From Bin125 sp026705025 (GTDB lineage Bacteria > Chloroflexota > Dehalococcoidia > Bin125), in the NCBI GenBank assembly GCA_026705025.1, contig JAPPBN010000045.1, forward strand, positions 227,600 through 291,599: 64,000 bases of DNA, written 5' to 3'. Positions within the stretch are counted from its first letter, which is position 1; each line of letters opens with the position of its first letter. This document shows positions 42,180 through 51,187 of this stretch, one piece after another. The notes beneath the pieces were generated by a model. That model was not told the origin of the DNA, ran no database searches, and saw only the letters and a program-made list of their open reading frames with translations. Position numbers and translations under genes: made by a program.

Positions 42180-44828
42180 ATGGACGCACAGAAGATCCGG
42201 CAGACATTCACCGATTTCTTCGTCGATCGCGATCACCTGGCTGTAGCGTCGGCGCCGCTTACAGCGCCCGGCGACCCGACCCTGCTGTTCACCAGCGCCG
42301 GGATGGTGCCCTTCAAGCCGTATTTTCTGGGCGAGGCTCAGCCGCCGCACCACCGGCTGACCTCGATTCAGAAGTGCTTCCGCACAACCGATATCGACGA
42401 GGTCGGCGACGCCTCGCATCTGACCATGTTCGAGATGCTGGGCAACTTTTCGCTGGGCGACTACTTCAAGGCCGAGGCTCAGGCCTGGGCCTGGGAACTG
42501 GTCACGGATGTGATCGGCATTCCGCCTGAGCGTCTGGTGGCGACCGTGTTCACCGACGACGACTACGCCTATGACCAGTGGAAGAGGATCGGCCTGCCTG
42601 ACTCGAAGATCTACCGCTACGGCGAGGATCAAGGCAATTTCTGGGCGGCGGGTCCTACCGGTCCCTGTGGTCCCTGCTCCGAATTGCACTACGACATGCG
42701 TCCCGGGTATCGCGAGGACGCCGGTCCGGCCGAAGCGGACGAGAAATGGCTGGAGATCTGGAACCTCGTCTTCATGCAGTGGACGCGGTTCGAGGACGGC
42801 ACGAGAGCCGATCTTCCGGCCCAGAGCATCGACACCGGCGCCGGTCTCGAGCGCTGGGCGATGATGCTGCAGGACCAGGACAATCTCTACGACACCGACC
42901 TGTTCTCGCCGCTGCTGGGTTACATCGGGGTTCGCTGCGATCGCGACTATCACACTGCCAACGACGCTGAACGTCGGGCCATGCGCGTGGTCGCGGAGCA
43001 CGGCCGTGCGATGACGTTCCTGATTGCCGACGGCGCGATTCCCGGCAACGAGGGTCGCGGCTACGTCCTGCGGCGTCTGATCCGCCGCGCGCTGTACATG
43101 GCCGACTCGCTCGGCATTGAGGACGATCTGCTTTCCGATCTGGCGGTGGAGGTTCGGGGCGTCATGGGCGCCTGGTACCCGGAGCTGGAGGAGCACTCAG
43201 CGCTGGTCGCCAATGTGCTCGACCAGGAAGAGCATCGTTTCCGGCGCACGTTGTCGACCGGCCGCTCGCTGCTGGAGGGCCGAATTGCCGAGCTGGATTC
43301 CGACACGATCACGGGGCAAGACGCGTTTGAGCTTTACGACACGTATGGCTTGCCGTTCGAAGTCACGGCGGAAGTTGCGCGGGAGCATGATGCACTGTCG
43401 GACGAAGCGGCGGTGCGAGCGGAGTTCGAGTTGGCGCTCGAGCAACAACGAGAGCGCTCCAGACAGCAAGCGACATTTGCATACGACGACGACGCAGCGC
43501 GTTACGCCGAACTCGAGACGGCGACCGAGTTCTCGGGTTACGAGACGGTCGAAACCGAGGCGGAAGTGGTCGCCATCGTCACGGGTGGCGAGCGGGTCGC
43601 GCGGGCCTCGGCCGGCGACGCCGTCAGCGTGGTGTTGGATCGGACTTCCTTCTATCCAGAGGGCGGCGGACAGGTCGGCGACGCGGGGTCGTTGCGAGGC
43701 ACGGATTTGCAGGTTGATGTGGAGGACACTCGCGCATTCGGGGACGTGATCGCTCACCTGGGGAAGGTGGTTTCTGGCGGGATCGCGGTCGGCGACCGTG
43801 TGACCGCGACGGTCAGTCGAGGACGTCGCGCCGATGCGGCTCGAAACCACACGGCGACTCACCTGCTGCACGCGGCGCTTCGACATGTCCTGGGCGACCA
43901 CGTCAGGCAGGCAGGGTCGCTGGTTGCGCCAGACCATCTGCGATTTGACTACACGCAGCCGGAAGCGCCGGCGGCGGACGATCTACGGGCGGTCCAGCAG
44001 CTGGTGCAGGAGCGCATCCGGGAGAACATCCCGGTCTCAACGTCGGAGATGTCATACGATGACGCGCTCAAGACCGGGGCGATGGCGATTTTCGGCGAGA
44101 AGTACGAGACCGCAGTTCGGGTCGTCGAGATTTGCGATCCTGCGCCGCATGTCCACGACTGTTTCTCCAAGGAGCTGTGCGGCGGCACCCATGCTCCAGC
44201 GACGGGGTTCGTCGGGGCGTTTCAAATCGTTTCCGAAGGCAGCGTCGGCGCAGGAGTACGGCGGATCGAGGCGTTGACGGGTTCCGCGGCGTCGGCGTGG
44301 ACGGATCAGCGCCTGGATGCGCTGTCCGAGATCGCGACCGCGGTGCGTGCGACGCCGGACACCGCGGGGGATCGGATTGCTCAGCTACAGGCCGAGGCGG
44401 CGGAACTGCGTCGCCGGTTGCAAGCGGTTGAGGCAAAGACCGGCGCGACCGTAGCCGAGCAGATCGCGGAGAGCGCGACAGATATCGGCGGCGTCGCTGT
44501 GGCCGTCGGACGGGTCGCGGTGGAGTCGGCGGAGGCGCTGCGCCGGGCCGGGGACGAGGTACGTCGCCGGCTGAGCGAGTCCAAGAGACAGGGCGTCATC
44601 GTGTTGGGCGCGGTGGCCAATGAACGTCCGCTGTTCGTTGCCATGGCGACGGAAGGCGCGGTCGCCGCCGGCGTCAATGCCGGCCGCCTGATTGGAGGCG
44701 TCGCCAGAATCGCCGGCGGTGGCGGTGGCGGCAGTCCTGAAATGGCCCAGGCGGGCGGACGAGATGCAGAGAAGCTTGATGAAGCCCTCGAATCCACACT
44801 CGACGCGGTGCGGGAGCAGCTGGGCTAG
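42180..44828 (+). CDS. alaS: Alanyl-tRNA synthetase
   Basis: Charges tRNA-Ala. The 882-residue protein has the class II catalytic domain (MDAQKIRQTFTDFFVDRDH; SIQKCFRTTDIDEVGDASHLTMFEMLGNFSLGDYFK; GPTGPCGPCSELHYD), a tRNA-binding middle, and the editing domain with zinc ligands (HTATHLLHAALR and CGGTHAPATGFVG). The C-terminal DHHA1 domain ends GGGGGSPEMAQAGGRDAEKL. The start is placed at MDAQ (ATG at 42180); 15 codons upstream are not conserved in this family. It opens a plus-strand operon with ruvX and mltG, a frequent arrangement. Confidence 0.97.
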   Translation: MDAQKIRQTFTDFFVDRDHLAVASAPLTAPGDPTLLFTSAGMVPFKPYFLGEAQPPHHRLTSIQKCFRTTDIDEVGDASHLTMFEMLGNFSLGDYFKAEAQAWAWELVTDVIGIPPERLVATVFTDDDYAYDQWKRIGLPDSKIYRYGEDQGNFWAAGPTGPCGPCSELHYDMRPGYREDAGPAEADEKWLEIWNLVFMQWTRFEDGTRADLPAQSIDTGAGLERWAMMLQDQDNLYDTDLFSPLLGYIGVRCDRDYHTANDAERRAMRVVAEHGRAMTFLIADGAIPGNEGRGYVLRRLIRRALYMADSLGIEDDLLSDLAVEVRGVMGAWYPELEEHSALVANVLDQEEHRFRRTLSTGRSLLEGRIAELDSDTITGQDAFELYDTYGLPFEVTAEVAREHDALSDEAAVRAEFELALEQQRERSRQQATFAYDDDAARYAELETATEFSGYETVETEAEVVAIVTGGERVARASAGDAVSVVLDRTSFYPEGGGQVGDAGSLRGTDLQVDVEDTRAFGDVIAHLGKVVSGGIAVGDRVTATVSRGRRADAARNHTATHLLHAALRHVLGDHVRQAGSLVAPDHLRFDYTQPEAPAADDLRAVQQLVQERIRENIPVSTSEMSYDDALKTGAMAIFGEKYETAVRVVEICDPAPHVHDCFSKELCGGTHAPATGFVGAFQIVSEGSVGAGVRRIEALTGSAASAWTDQRLDALSEIATAVRATPDTAGDRIAQLQAEAAELRRRLQAVEAKTGATVAEQIAESATDIGGVAVAVGRVAVESAEALRRAGDEVRRRLSESKRQGVIVLGAVANERPLFVAMATEGAVAAGVNAGRLIGGVARIAGGGGGGSPEMAQAGGRDAEKLDEALESTLDAVREQLG

Positions 44829-44837
44829 GGCAGTCTG

Positions 44838-45344
44838 ATGTCTTCGGGCTGCACAGTCGGCATCGATCCGGGAGAGCGATGGATCGGTGTGGCGCGCGCC
44901 GCACGCGGCTCGTCATTGGCGTTACCTGTCGGCACGATTGATCGCGGCGGCAAGGGAGACCGAGAAGTTGTCGACGCCCTGAAGGCGTTGCTCGGCCAGG
45001 AAGAGGTCTCCCAACTGGTCATTGGAGTCCCGCTGAGACCGGACGGACGCGAGGACGAACAGGCGGCGTCATTCCGCCAGTTCGGCGAGAGCTTGGCGTA
45101 CCGATTGGGCGCGGTCTGCATCGCGCAAGACGAGCGCTTTAGCAGCGTGGCTCCGCTGCATGTCAACGTGCCATCTGACGCAGAGCCAAAGGGAAAGTCC
45201 CGTGCGCGTGGACGCCGCAGCGTTCAACGTCGGCGGCGCGAACGAGAGCGGTCGCACGCGACCGCCGCCGCGCACATCCTGCAGCGCTGGTTGGACGCTC
45301 GAGACAGTCAGCGGGCGCGAGAACTCGCCGATAGCGGAGCCTGA
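44838..45344 (+). CDS. ruvX: RuvX/YqgF-family Holliday-junction-resolvase-like protein
   Basis: RNase-H-like fold protein of the YqgF family, implicated in pre-16S rRNA processing. The 168-residue protein starts with TVGIDPGERWIGVA (first catalytic Asp) and has VIGVPLRPDGREDEQAASFRQFGESL and QDERFSS (second acidic site). An Arg-rich loop (GKSRARGRRSVQRRRRERERS) then precedes HATAAAHILQRWLD. There the third catalytic Asp of the family (usually in a D-S/x-A-A-A pattern) appears to be Ala. It lies between alaS and mltG and shares one base with mltG (TGATG). Confidence 0.88.
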   Translation: MSSGCTVGIDPGERWIGVARAARGSSLALPVGTIDRGGKGDREVVDALKALLGQEEVSQLVIGVPLRPDGREDEQAASFRQFGESLAYRLGAVCIAQDERFSSVAPLHVNVPSDAEPKGKSRARGRRSVQRRRRERERSHATAAAHILQRWLDARDSQRARELADSGA

Positions 45345-46417
45345 TGTCCGGTCTGTCCTGGCGTACGACCGTCACTGTTGCGCTGTTGATCGCCACAATG
45401 ACTGCGATCGCCTCGGCAGCGGTGGTGATTTCACGCCCCTCTGACCCATTGCGCGCTGCTGACGCGAAGATCGGCTCCGTCGGGGCGGAGGGTAGTCCGG
45501 CTTCAGTAACGATCGTTGCGGGCGACTCGGCCGCAGTGATCGCCAGACGGCTGCTCGCCAGCCAGGTGATTGAATCCGACACGCGGTTCGAACTGCTGGC
45601 GCTGCTGTTTGGCTGGGAGAGTCGACTGGAGCCCGGCTCCTATACGTTTGAAGTGGGCTTGACGACGTACGAGATCCTGCGACGCATACACTTTGGGGAG
45701 ACATCGCCGCTGCGACTCGTGATTCCAGAGGGGCTGAGGCTTGAGCAGGTGACGGAGCGTCTCGCACAGGCTGGCGTGATTGATCGTGCCGAGTTCGCAG
45801 CGGCACTGGCAACTGCTGCCGAGTCGACTGTCGCAGGCACGCTGGCCGCCCGTAGGCCGGCACGGACCTCGCTCGAGGGATATCTCTTTCCAAGCGCCTA
45901 CTCGTTTCCTCTGGGTTCGACTCCGGAGGATGCGCTGCGGTTCATGTTGTTGCGCTTTGACGACATGATGACGCCGCAGTTGTGGGAACAGATCTCAGCG
46001 TCCGGTCGTTCGATGCACGAGATCCTGACGATCGCTTCGATCATCGAACGGGAGGTTGTTGAAGAATCGGAGCGCTCGCTGGTGTCGGCCGTGATCTGGA
46101 ACCGGCTGGAGGCTCGCATGCTGTTGCAAATGAACTCGACCGTCCAGTATGCGGTCGGCGAGCCGAGCGGGTGGTGGAAGGCGGAGTTGTCGGATGACGA
46201 CCTGAGCCTGGCATCGCCGTACAACACCTATCTGTCTTCGGGGTTGCCGCCGACGCCGATTGCCTCGCCCGGACTGGCATCAATCGAAGCGGCCGCCAAC
46301 CCGGCCAACGTGCCCTATCTGTTTTTTGTCGCCCGAGGCGACGGGACGCACGCGTTCGCCGTTACCTACGAGGAGCACCAGGCCAATGTCGAGCGCTATC
46401 AGGGAGGCTCCCAATGA
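45344..46417 (+). CDS. mltG: Endolytic murein transglycosylase MltG
   Basis: Inner-membrane lytic transglycosylase that cuts nascent glycan strands and sets their length. The 357-residue protein has a short N-terminal membrane helix (about 9-29) and a LysM-like YceG segment (ARRLLASQVIESDTRFELLAL...LEPGSYTFEVGLTTYEILRRI). The catalytic domain carries the conserved Glu motif LTIASIIEREVVEESERSLVSAVIWNRL, then MLLQMNSTVQYA and NTYLSSGLPPTPIASPGLASIEAAANP. Its end overlaps aroE by four bases. Confidence 0.95.
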   Translation: MSGLSWRTTVTVALLIATMTAIASAAVVISRPSDPLRAADAKIGSVGAEGSPASVTIVAGDSAAVIARRLLASQVIESDTRFELLALLFGWESRLEPGSYTFEVGLTTYEILRRIHFGETSPLRLVIPEGLRLEQVTERLAQAGVIDRAEFAAALATAAESTVAGTLAARRPARTSLEGYLFPSAYSFPLGSTPEDALRFMLLRFDDMMTPQLWEQISASGRSMHEILTIASIIEREVVEESERSLVSAVIWNRLEARMLLQMNSTVQYAVGEPSGWWKAELSDDDLSLASPYNTYLSSGLPPTPIASPGLASIEAAANPANVPYLFFVARGDGTHAFAVTYEEHQANVERYQGGSQ

Positions 46418-47274
46418 GCCTTCGAGTGGGTGTGATCGGGCATCCGGTAACGCACAGCATTTCGCCGCGATTCCAACAGGCGGGCTTCAACGCCGCCGGA
46501 CTTGATGCCCGATATGAGGCCTGGGACCTTGAACCTGGCGAGCTGCAAGATTTCATCGATGGTCTGCGTCGAGATGATGCCCTGGGCGCCAACGTCACGA
46601 TTCCCTACAAAGAGGCGGCGTTGCGTCACATGGATGGTCTGCACGAAACGGCGCGGTTTGTGGGTGCAATCAACACGATTGTCAACAACGACGGTCACTT
46701 GCAGGGGTACAACACAGACGTCACCGGATTTCAACGCTCGCTGTCTGAAGCGGGATTCGACCCATCCGGCAAACACGCGGTGCTCTGGGGCGCCGGCGGC
46801 GCTGCGCGAGCAGTTGCCTGGGGGTTGATCTGGCGCGGTGTTGATTCGCTCACGATTATCAATCGAACGGCAGTCCGAGGGGGAAGGCTGCGACACGATC
46901 TCGCATCCGCCTCCGCCGGAGCAAGGCTTCGCTCGATGGGGGCCGATGACGAAGCGGTGCCAGCGGCTCTGCGAGACGCAGATCTGGTTGTGCAATGCAC
47001 ATCGATTGGACTCAACGGAAGCGAGACGGACGGACACCTGCCGTTCGATCCGACCTGGTTGTCAGACCACACATTCGTCGCCGACTTGATCGCCAATCCA
47101 ACCGAGACGCCGCTGGTCAAGGCGGCACGCGAATCAGGACATCAGGCGATCGGGGGTCTGCCGATGCTGGTTTACCAGGGCGCAGCGGCGTTTGAACTCT
47201 GGACCGAGCGCGAAGCGCCGGTCGCCATCATGCTGGATGAGGCGGCCGCCGCGATGTCGGAGAGCGAGTCATGA
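46414..47274 (+). CDS. aroE: Shikimate 5-dehydrogenase
   Basis: Reduces 3-dehydroshikimate to shikimate with NADPH. The 286-residue protein has the substrate site GHPVTHSISPRFQQAGF, ANVTIPYKEAALRHMD with the catalytic Lys, INTIVNNDGHLQGYNTDVTGF with the catalytic Asp, the nucleotide loop LWGAGGAARAVAWGL and the C-terminal GGLPMLVYQGAAAFELWT. The start is ATG at 46414, overlapping mltG by four bases; the end overlaps the next hypothetical gene by four. Confidence 0.96.
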   Translation: MSLRVGVIGHPVTHSISPRFQQAGFNAAGLDARYEAWDLEPGELQDFIDGLRRDDALGANVTIPYKEAALRHMDGLHETARFVGAINTIVNNDGHLQGYNTDVTGFQRSLSEAGFDPSGKHAVLWGAGGAARAVAWGLIWRGVDSLTIINRTAVRGGRLRHDLASASAGARLRSMGADDEAVPAALRDADLVVQCTSIGLNGSETDGHLPFDPTWLSDHTFVADLIANPTETPLVKAARESGHQAIGGLPMLVYQGAAAFELWTEREAPVAIMLDEAAAAMSESES

Positions 47275-47945
47275 ACGAAGGCGTGACGATCGCATTTCTG
47301 ATCATCGCGCTGATCTTTGGCGGGATCGGTCTGGTGTTGTTCAAGGAGGCACGAACGCATCGGTTCTGGCGGCAACTCGTGGCGCAGAACGACATGCAGG
47401 CGATTCAGGGAATCCTTGACCAGGAGATCGAGCACTGGCGCACGCAACGCCCGCCCAAGGATGTCAGCGCCGCCGTCTGGGCAGGCGTGCAGGGTCTCAA
47501 TCTGGTGAGCGCTTCAGCCAAACACGTTCGAGTGAGCACGTCGGCCGATCCGGAGTTTGGTCTTGTCGACGAACGGAGAGAACAGGTGGCCTCGTCGCTC
47601 GACACGGCCTATGCGACCGCGCTGCGCCTGGTAGAGATGATTTTCTATGACATTCCCAACTTTCGCCCAGACGATGTCAGAGTCGACGTGTACACGACGT
47701 TCCGCGACGCGGAGGGATCGGCACAGGCGCTCCCGATCCTTTGCGTCGAAGCAGATCGCGGTTCGGCGATGAGTCTCGACTGGAACCTGCCACCGGCAGC
47801 GCTGGCCCGAGAGTTCGAGACGACTGCCGACCGTGCGCCGAGCGGAGAACCGCGTCCGATCGTGCTGCCCGAGGATCGCTTCGCCGATACTGTGTCCGAA
47901 ACAGCCGATGCGTCTGGCGAGCAACGGAGTGCGACGGATGGGTAG
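47271..47945 (+). CDS. Hypothetical membrane-anchored protein in the aro operon
   Basis: Not recognised. The 224-residue product has an N-terminal membrane helix (about 7-24), then a soluble alpha/beta part (residues 50-180) and an acidic, disordered tail. A stretch with IFYDIPNFRPDDVRVDVYTTFRDAEGSAQALPILCVEADRGSAMSLDW looks like a folded domain. It is embedded between aroE and aroC with overlaps of 4 and 8 bases, so it is surely translated with them. No shikimate-pathway role is known for such a protein; position alone suggests nothing beyond co-expression. Confidence 0.75.
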   Translation: MNEGVTIAFLIIALIFGGIGLVLFKEARTHRFWRQLVAQNDMQAIQGILDQEIEHWRTQRPPKDVSAAVWAGVQGLNLVSASAKHVRVSTSADPEFGLVDERREQVASSLDTAYATALRLVEMIFYDIPNFRPDDVRVDVYTTFRDAEGSAQALPILCVEADRGSAMSLDWNLPPAALAREFETTADRAPSGEPRPIVLPEDRFADTVSETADASGEQRSATDG

Positions 47946-49137
47946 TTTCCGCTGGTTCACAGCCGGTGAGTCGCACGGTCCTGGTCTGACGGTCATCATT
48001 GACGGAGTACCGTCAGGCTTACCGCTGTCCGAGGCGCAGATTCGCGAGCAGTTGGCTCGTCGACAGCGGGGCTACGGACGTGGCGGCCGGATGAAGATCG
48101 AGACCGACTACGCCCAGATTCGCGGCGGCGTCAGGCAGGGCCGGACGATGGGCAGCCCGGTCGCTCTGTGGATTGAGAATCGTGACTTTGACAAGGGCCT
48201 CGGGCCTGACAAGCGTCCCTGGCGCGAGACGATGTCTCTCGATTCCGTCGATCCACCTCCGACTCAGGTCACCCGAGTCCGTCCAGGGCATGCGGATCTG
48301 ACGGCGTCGCTCAAATTCGGCTATGAGGATGTTCGCGACTCGCTGGAGCGCGCCTCGGCGCGGGAGAGTGCGGCACGGGTCGGCGCGGGCGCCGTCGCCC
48401 GCCGGCTCTGTGAGGAGCTGGGCTGCGGTTTCCACAGTCACGTCGTCCAGATCGGCTCTGTCGCAATCGATGCTGAGACGGAAGTCGACTGGGACGCGGT
48501 TGAGGAATCTCCCGTCCGCTGCACCGACGCCAATGTGGCCCGGACGATGATCGACGCGATTAACGCGGCCAAAGAGGACGGTGACACCCTGGGCGGGACA
48601 CTTGAAGCGCGAGTGACGGGTGTGCCGTTGGGACTGGGCGCTCACGTTCAATGGGATCGCAAGTTGAGCGGCCGGATCGGGCAGGCGATTCTCTCGATGA
48701 ATGCGTTCAAGGGGGTCGAGATCGGCGACGGATTCAGTGGTGCCGCCATGACCGGACGCAGCTACCACGATGTCGTCCTTCCCCAGGACGCCTGGGGGGA
48801 GCAACCGTGGCGTCGCCAGACGAATCATGCCGGCGGTATCGAGGGCGGCATTTCCAACGGCGAAGACTTGATCGTCCGAGTCGCGGTCAAGCCGATTGCG
48901 ACCCTCGCTCACCCTCTTCCTTCTGCTGATTTGTCGACCGGCGAGCGCGTCGAAGCGCACTACGAACGCTCCGATGTGTGCGTCGTGCCCGCCGCTGGTG
49001 TAATCGTCGAGGCCATGCTGGCACTGGTGCTGGCCGATGCCATCCTGGAGAAGTTCGGCGGCGATTCACTCCCGGAAACGAAAAGAAACATGCGGTCGTT
49101 CCTCGAGACCGCCATTCCTCGCGGAGAGTGGCGATGA
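47938..49137 (+). CDS. aroC: Chorismate synthase
   Basis: Converts EPSP to chorismate using reduced FMN. The 399-residue protein opens MGSFRWFTAGESHGPGLTVIIDGVPSGLPL. It has RRQRGYGRGGRMKIETD, GSPVALWIENRDF, RPGHADLTASLKFGYEDVRDSLERASARESAARVGAGAVAR (the FMN and substrate His/Arg residues), and near the end GGIEGGISNGEDLIVRVAVKPIAT. The start is ATG at 47938, overlapping the hypothetical gene by eight bases; the end overlaps aroKB by four. Confidence 0.97.
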   Translation: MGSFRWFTAGESHGPGLTVIIDGVPSGLPLSEAQIREQLARRQRGYGRGGRMKIETDYAQIRGGVRQGRTMGSPVALWIENRDFDKGLGPDKRPWRETMSLDSVDPPPTQVTRVRPGHADLTASLKFGYEDVRDSLERASARESAARVGAGAVARRLCEELGCGFHSHVVQIGSVAIDAETEVDWDAVEESPVRCTDANVARTMIDAINAAKEDGDTLGGTLEARVTGVPLGLGAHVQWDRKLSGRIGQAILSMNAFKGVEIGDGFSGAAMTGRSYHDVVLPQDAWGEQPWRRQTNHAGGIEGGISNGEDLIVRVAVKPIATLAHPLPSADLSTGERVEAHYERSDVCVVPAAGVIVEAMLALVLADAILEKFGGDSLPETKRNMRSFLETAIPRGEWR

Positions 49138-50879
49138 CCGCGCCGTCCGGACTGAAGCGGGTCGTTCTGATCGGATTCAGCGCGACGGGCAAGTCGGTGC
49201 TGGCGCCGTACATCGCGCACCGGCTCGGCTGGGCGGCCGTCGATCTCGACGTGGAGATCGAGCGAGTGGCCGGAAGGACAATCCCGCAGATTTTCGAGCA
49301 AGAAGGCGAAACTGGATTTCGGGCACGCGAGCAGCAGGCGGTCCGCGATGCCGCCGGACAGGATGGTGTGGTGATCGCGACCGGCGGCGGGGTCTGGTTG
49401 AACGCCGACAACCGCTCTCTGCTCGCCGACGGCGGATTCGTTGTCACCCTTGAGGCTCGAACGGCCACGATCCTTGCGCGATACGCCGAAACCGAACAGG
49501 GAACCACCGAAGTCCGGCCGATGCTGGCCGGTCACGATCCGCGCCGCAGGGTCGAAACGCTGAAGGGCGCCCGCCAGCCGTTCTACAGCCTTTCCGACCT
49601 GACCGTGCACACAGACGAAATCGAGATCAGTGAGGCCGTAGAGGAGATTGTCGACGCGGTCCGTCGGCGGGCAGGCAGCGTGCTGGCCTCGGATGCTCGA
49701 TTGCACGAAATGAGGAACGGCCCGGGGGTCGATCCGCCGCCGGCGGTTGACTACGGTTCCGACGTTGGCTGCATGGTCGAGGCTGGTTCCACGCGATATC
49801 CCGTCTACTGCGCGTGGGGACTGCTGGAGCGCAGCGGTGAGGTCCTGGACCGCCTGGGGTTGAGCGGCCGCGTGTTCCTGATCGCCGACCAGGCGATTAT
49901 CGATTCGCACGGCGCCACCGCCATGGATTCACTCAGATCCGGCGGGCGCTCTGTCGAGTCGTACGCCGTGCCTTCAGGCGAGGTGAGCAAGTCGCTGTCT
50001 TCACTGGACGCGCTGTACGTCTGGTTATCCTCGCACCGGGCTGAGCGTCGAGACGTGATCTTTGCGCTTGGCGGCGGCGTGACCACCGACCTGGCCGGCA
50101 CCGCCGCCGCCACCTATCTCCGTGGCATGCCGCTTGTCCATGCGCCGACGACCGTGCTCGGGATGGTTGACGCCGCGATCGGCGGCAAGGTCGCGATCGA
50201 CTTGCCGTCAGGCAAGAACCTGGTCGGCGCCTTCTATCAGCCGCGCGCGGTACTGGCCGACGCCGCAACGCTCGCGACGCTGCCTCCGCGTGAGCTACGC
50301 TCCGGCTTCGCTGAGGTGATTAAGCACGGATTTATCCGCGACGAGCCGATGCTCGGTCTTCTGGACGAGTCGGCGGATCTGCTTCTCGATCCGACCGCGG
50401 CGCTCGAGGACGAGTCTCGCCGGAAGCTGCTGGTCGAGATCATCACCCGGAACCAGGCGATCAAGGCGGCTGTCGTCTCGGTCGACGAGCGCGAATCTGA
50501 CATCCGCGCGATTCTCAACTACGGGCATACGCTGGGGCACGCGATTGAGGCCGTGACCGGCTACAGGGCCGTGTTACACGGCGAGGCCGTAGCCATGGGG
50601 ATGGTCGCGGTGGCCGAGATGGGTTGCTCGCTGGGGATGATTGACGAAGCGTTGGTGGCCCGGCATCGCCGACTGATTGAGCGTTTCGGTCTGCCAACTC
50701 AGAGCCCCCCAGGACTTGGCCGGGCCGAGATCCTCGAGGCCATGTCCCTTGACAAGAAAGTGGTCGGTGGCAAACAGCGCTGGGTACTGCTGGAGAGCGT
50801 CGGCAATCCGATCGTTCGCGACGATGTTCCAGCCGAGATTGTTCGCGAAGCGATTGATGCCGTTGTCGGCGCCGCCTGA
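49134..50879 (+). CDS. aroKB: Fused shikimate kinase - 3-dehydroquinate synthase
   Basis: Two shikimate-pathway enzymes in one 581-residue chain. The N-terminal 175 residues are shikimate kinase: P-loop LIGFSATGKSVLAPYIAHRLG, substrate site VDLDVEIE and GFRAREQQAV, and the GGGVW motif. After a linker with a Pro-rich stretch, residues 205-581 are 3-dehydroquinate synthase: PSGEVSKSLSSLDALYVWL, FALGGGVTTDLAGTAAATYLRGMPLVHAPTTVLGMVDAAIGGKVAIDLPSGKNLVGAF, FAEVIKHGFI, and the metal-binding NYGHTLGHAIE and HGEAVAMGM. Both halves look complete. The start is ATG at 49134 (overlap of four with aroC). Such fusions exist in several phyla. Confidence 0.95.
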   Translation: MTAPSGLKRVVLIGFSATGKSVLAPYIAHRLGWAAVDLDVEIERVAGRTIPQIFEQEGETGFRAREQQAVRDAAGQDGVVIATGGGVWLNADNRSLLADGGFVVTLEARTATILARYAETEQGTTEVRPMLAGHDPRRRVETLKGARQPFYSLSDLTVHTDEIEISEAVEEIVDAVRRRAGSVLASDARLHEMRNGPGVDPPPAVDYGSDVGCMVEAGSTRYPVYCAWGLLERSGEVLDRLGLSGRVFLIADQAIIDSHGATAMDSLRSGGRSVESYAVPSGEVSKSLSSLDALYVWLSSHRAERRDVIFALGGGVTTDLAGTAAATYLRGMPLVHAPTTVLGMVDAAIGGKVAIDLPSGKNLVGAFYQPRAVLADAATLATLPPRELRSGFAEVIKHGFIRDEPMLGLLDESADLLLDPTAALEDESRRKLLVEIITRNQAIKAAVVSVDERESDIRAILNYGHTLGHAIEAVTGYRAVLHGEAVAMGMVAVAEMGCSLGMIDEALVARHRRLIERFGLPTQSPPGLGRAEILEAMSLDKKVVGGKQRWVLLESVGNPIVRDDVPAEIVREAIDAVVGAA

Positions 50880-51157
50880 TGGTCCGTATGACCGTCTGCG
50901 TTCGCGGCCGCGTCCAGATGGTCGGCTACCGCATGTTCGCCGAGCAGACGGCTGACCGAATCGGCGGGATCGCAGGTTCTGTTCAGAATCTACCCGACGG
51001 TTCGAGCGTGGTAGTGGTCGCGGAAGGACCGAGGGCCTCGCTAGAGGAGTTCCTGGACGAACTGAAGATTGGTCCTGCCCACGCGCTGATCCGCGAGGTG
51101 GAGGTCGAATGGGGAGTTGCGAACGGAGAGCCTGCCGGATTCGTGACGATCGCCTAG
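50879..51157 (+). CDS. acyP: Acylphosphatase
   Basis: Small enzyme hydrolysing acyl phosphates. The 92-residue protein has the family motif GRVQMVGYRMF with the catalytic Arg; the usual VQGVGFR reads VQMVGYR. The Asn of VQNLPDGSSVVVVAEGP is also present. Length and beta-alpha-beta order are normal. Its ATG shares one base with the stop of aroKB (TGATG), so it is the last gene of the alaS-aro operon. A short stem CTGCTT/AAGCAG lies just after the stop, without a T-run. Confidence 0.9.
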   Translation: MVRMTVCVRGRVQMVGYRMFAEQTADRIGGIAGSVQNLPDGSSVVVVAEGPRASLEEFLDELKIGPAHALIREVEVEWGVANGEPAGFVTIA

Positions 51158-51187
51158 CTGCTTCAACGCTCCAAGCAGGAGGTACCG

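Noticed and set aside
42088..42180. Possible T-box or long leader in front of alaS
   Set aside because: None of the T-box landmarks (specifier loop, conserved T-box sequence, terminator) is present.
51158..51187. Stem CTGCTT/AAGCAG after acyP, considered as terminator
   Set aside because: Short stem, long loop and no T-run; too weak to list as a terminator.
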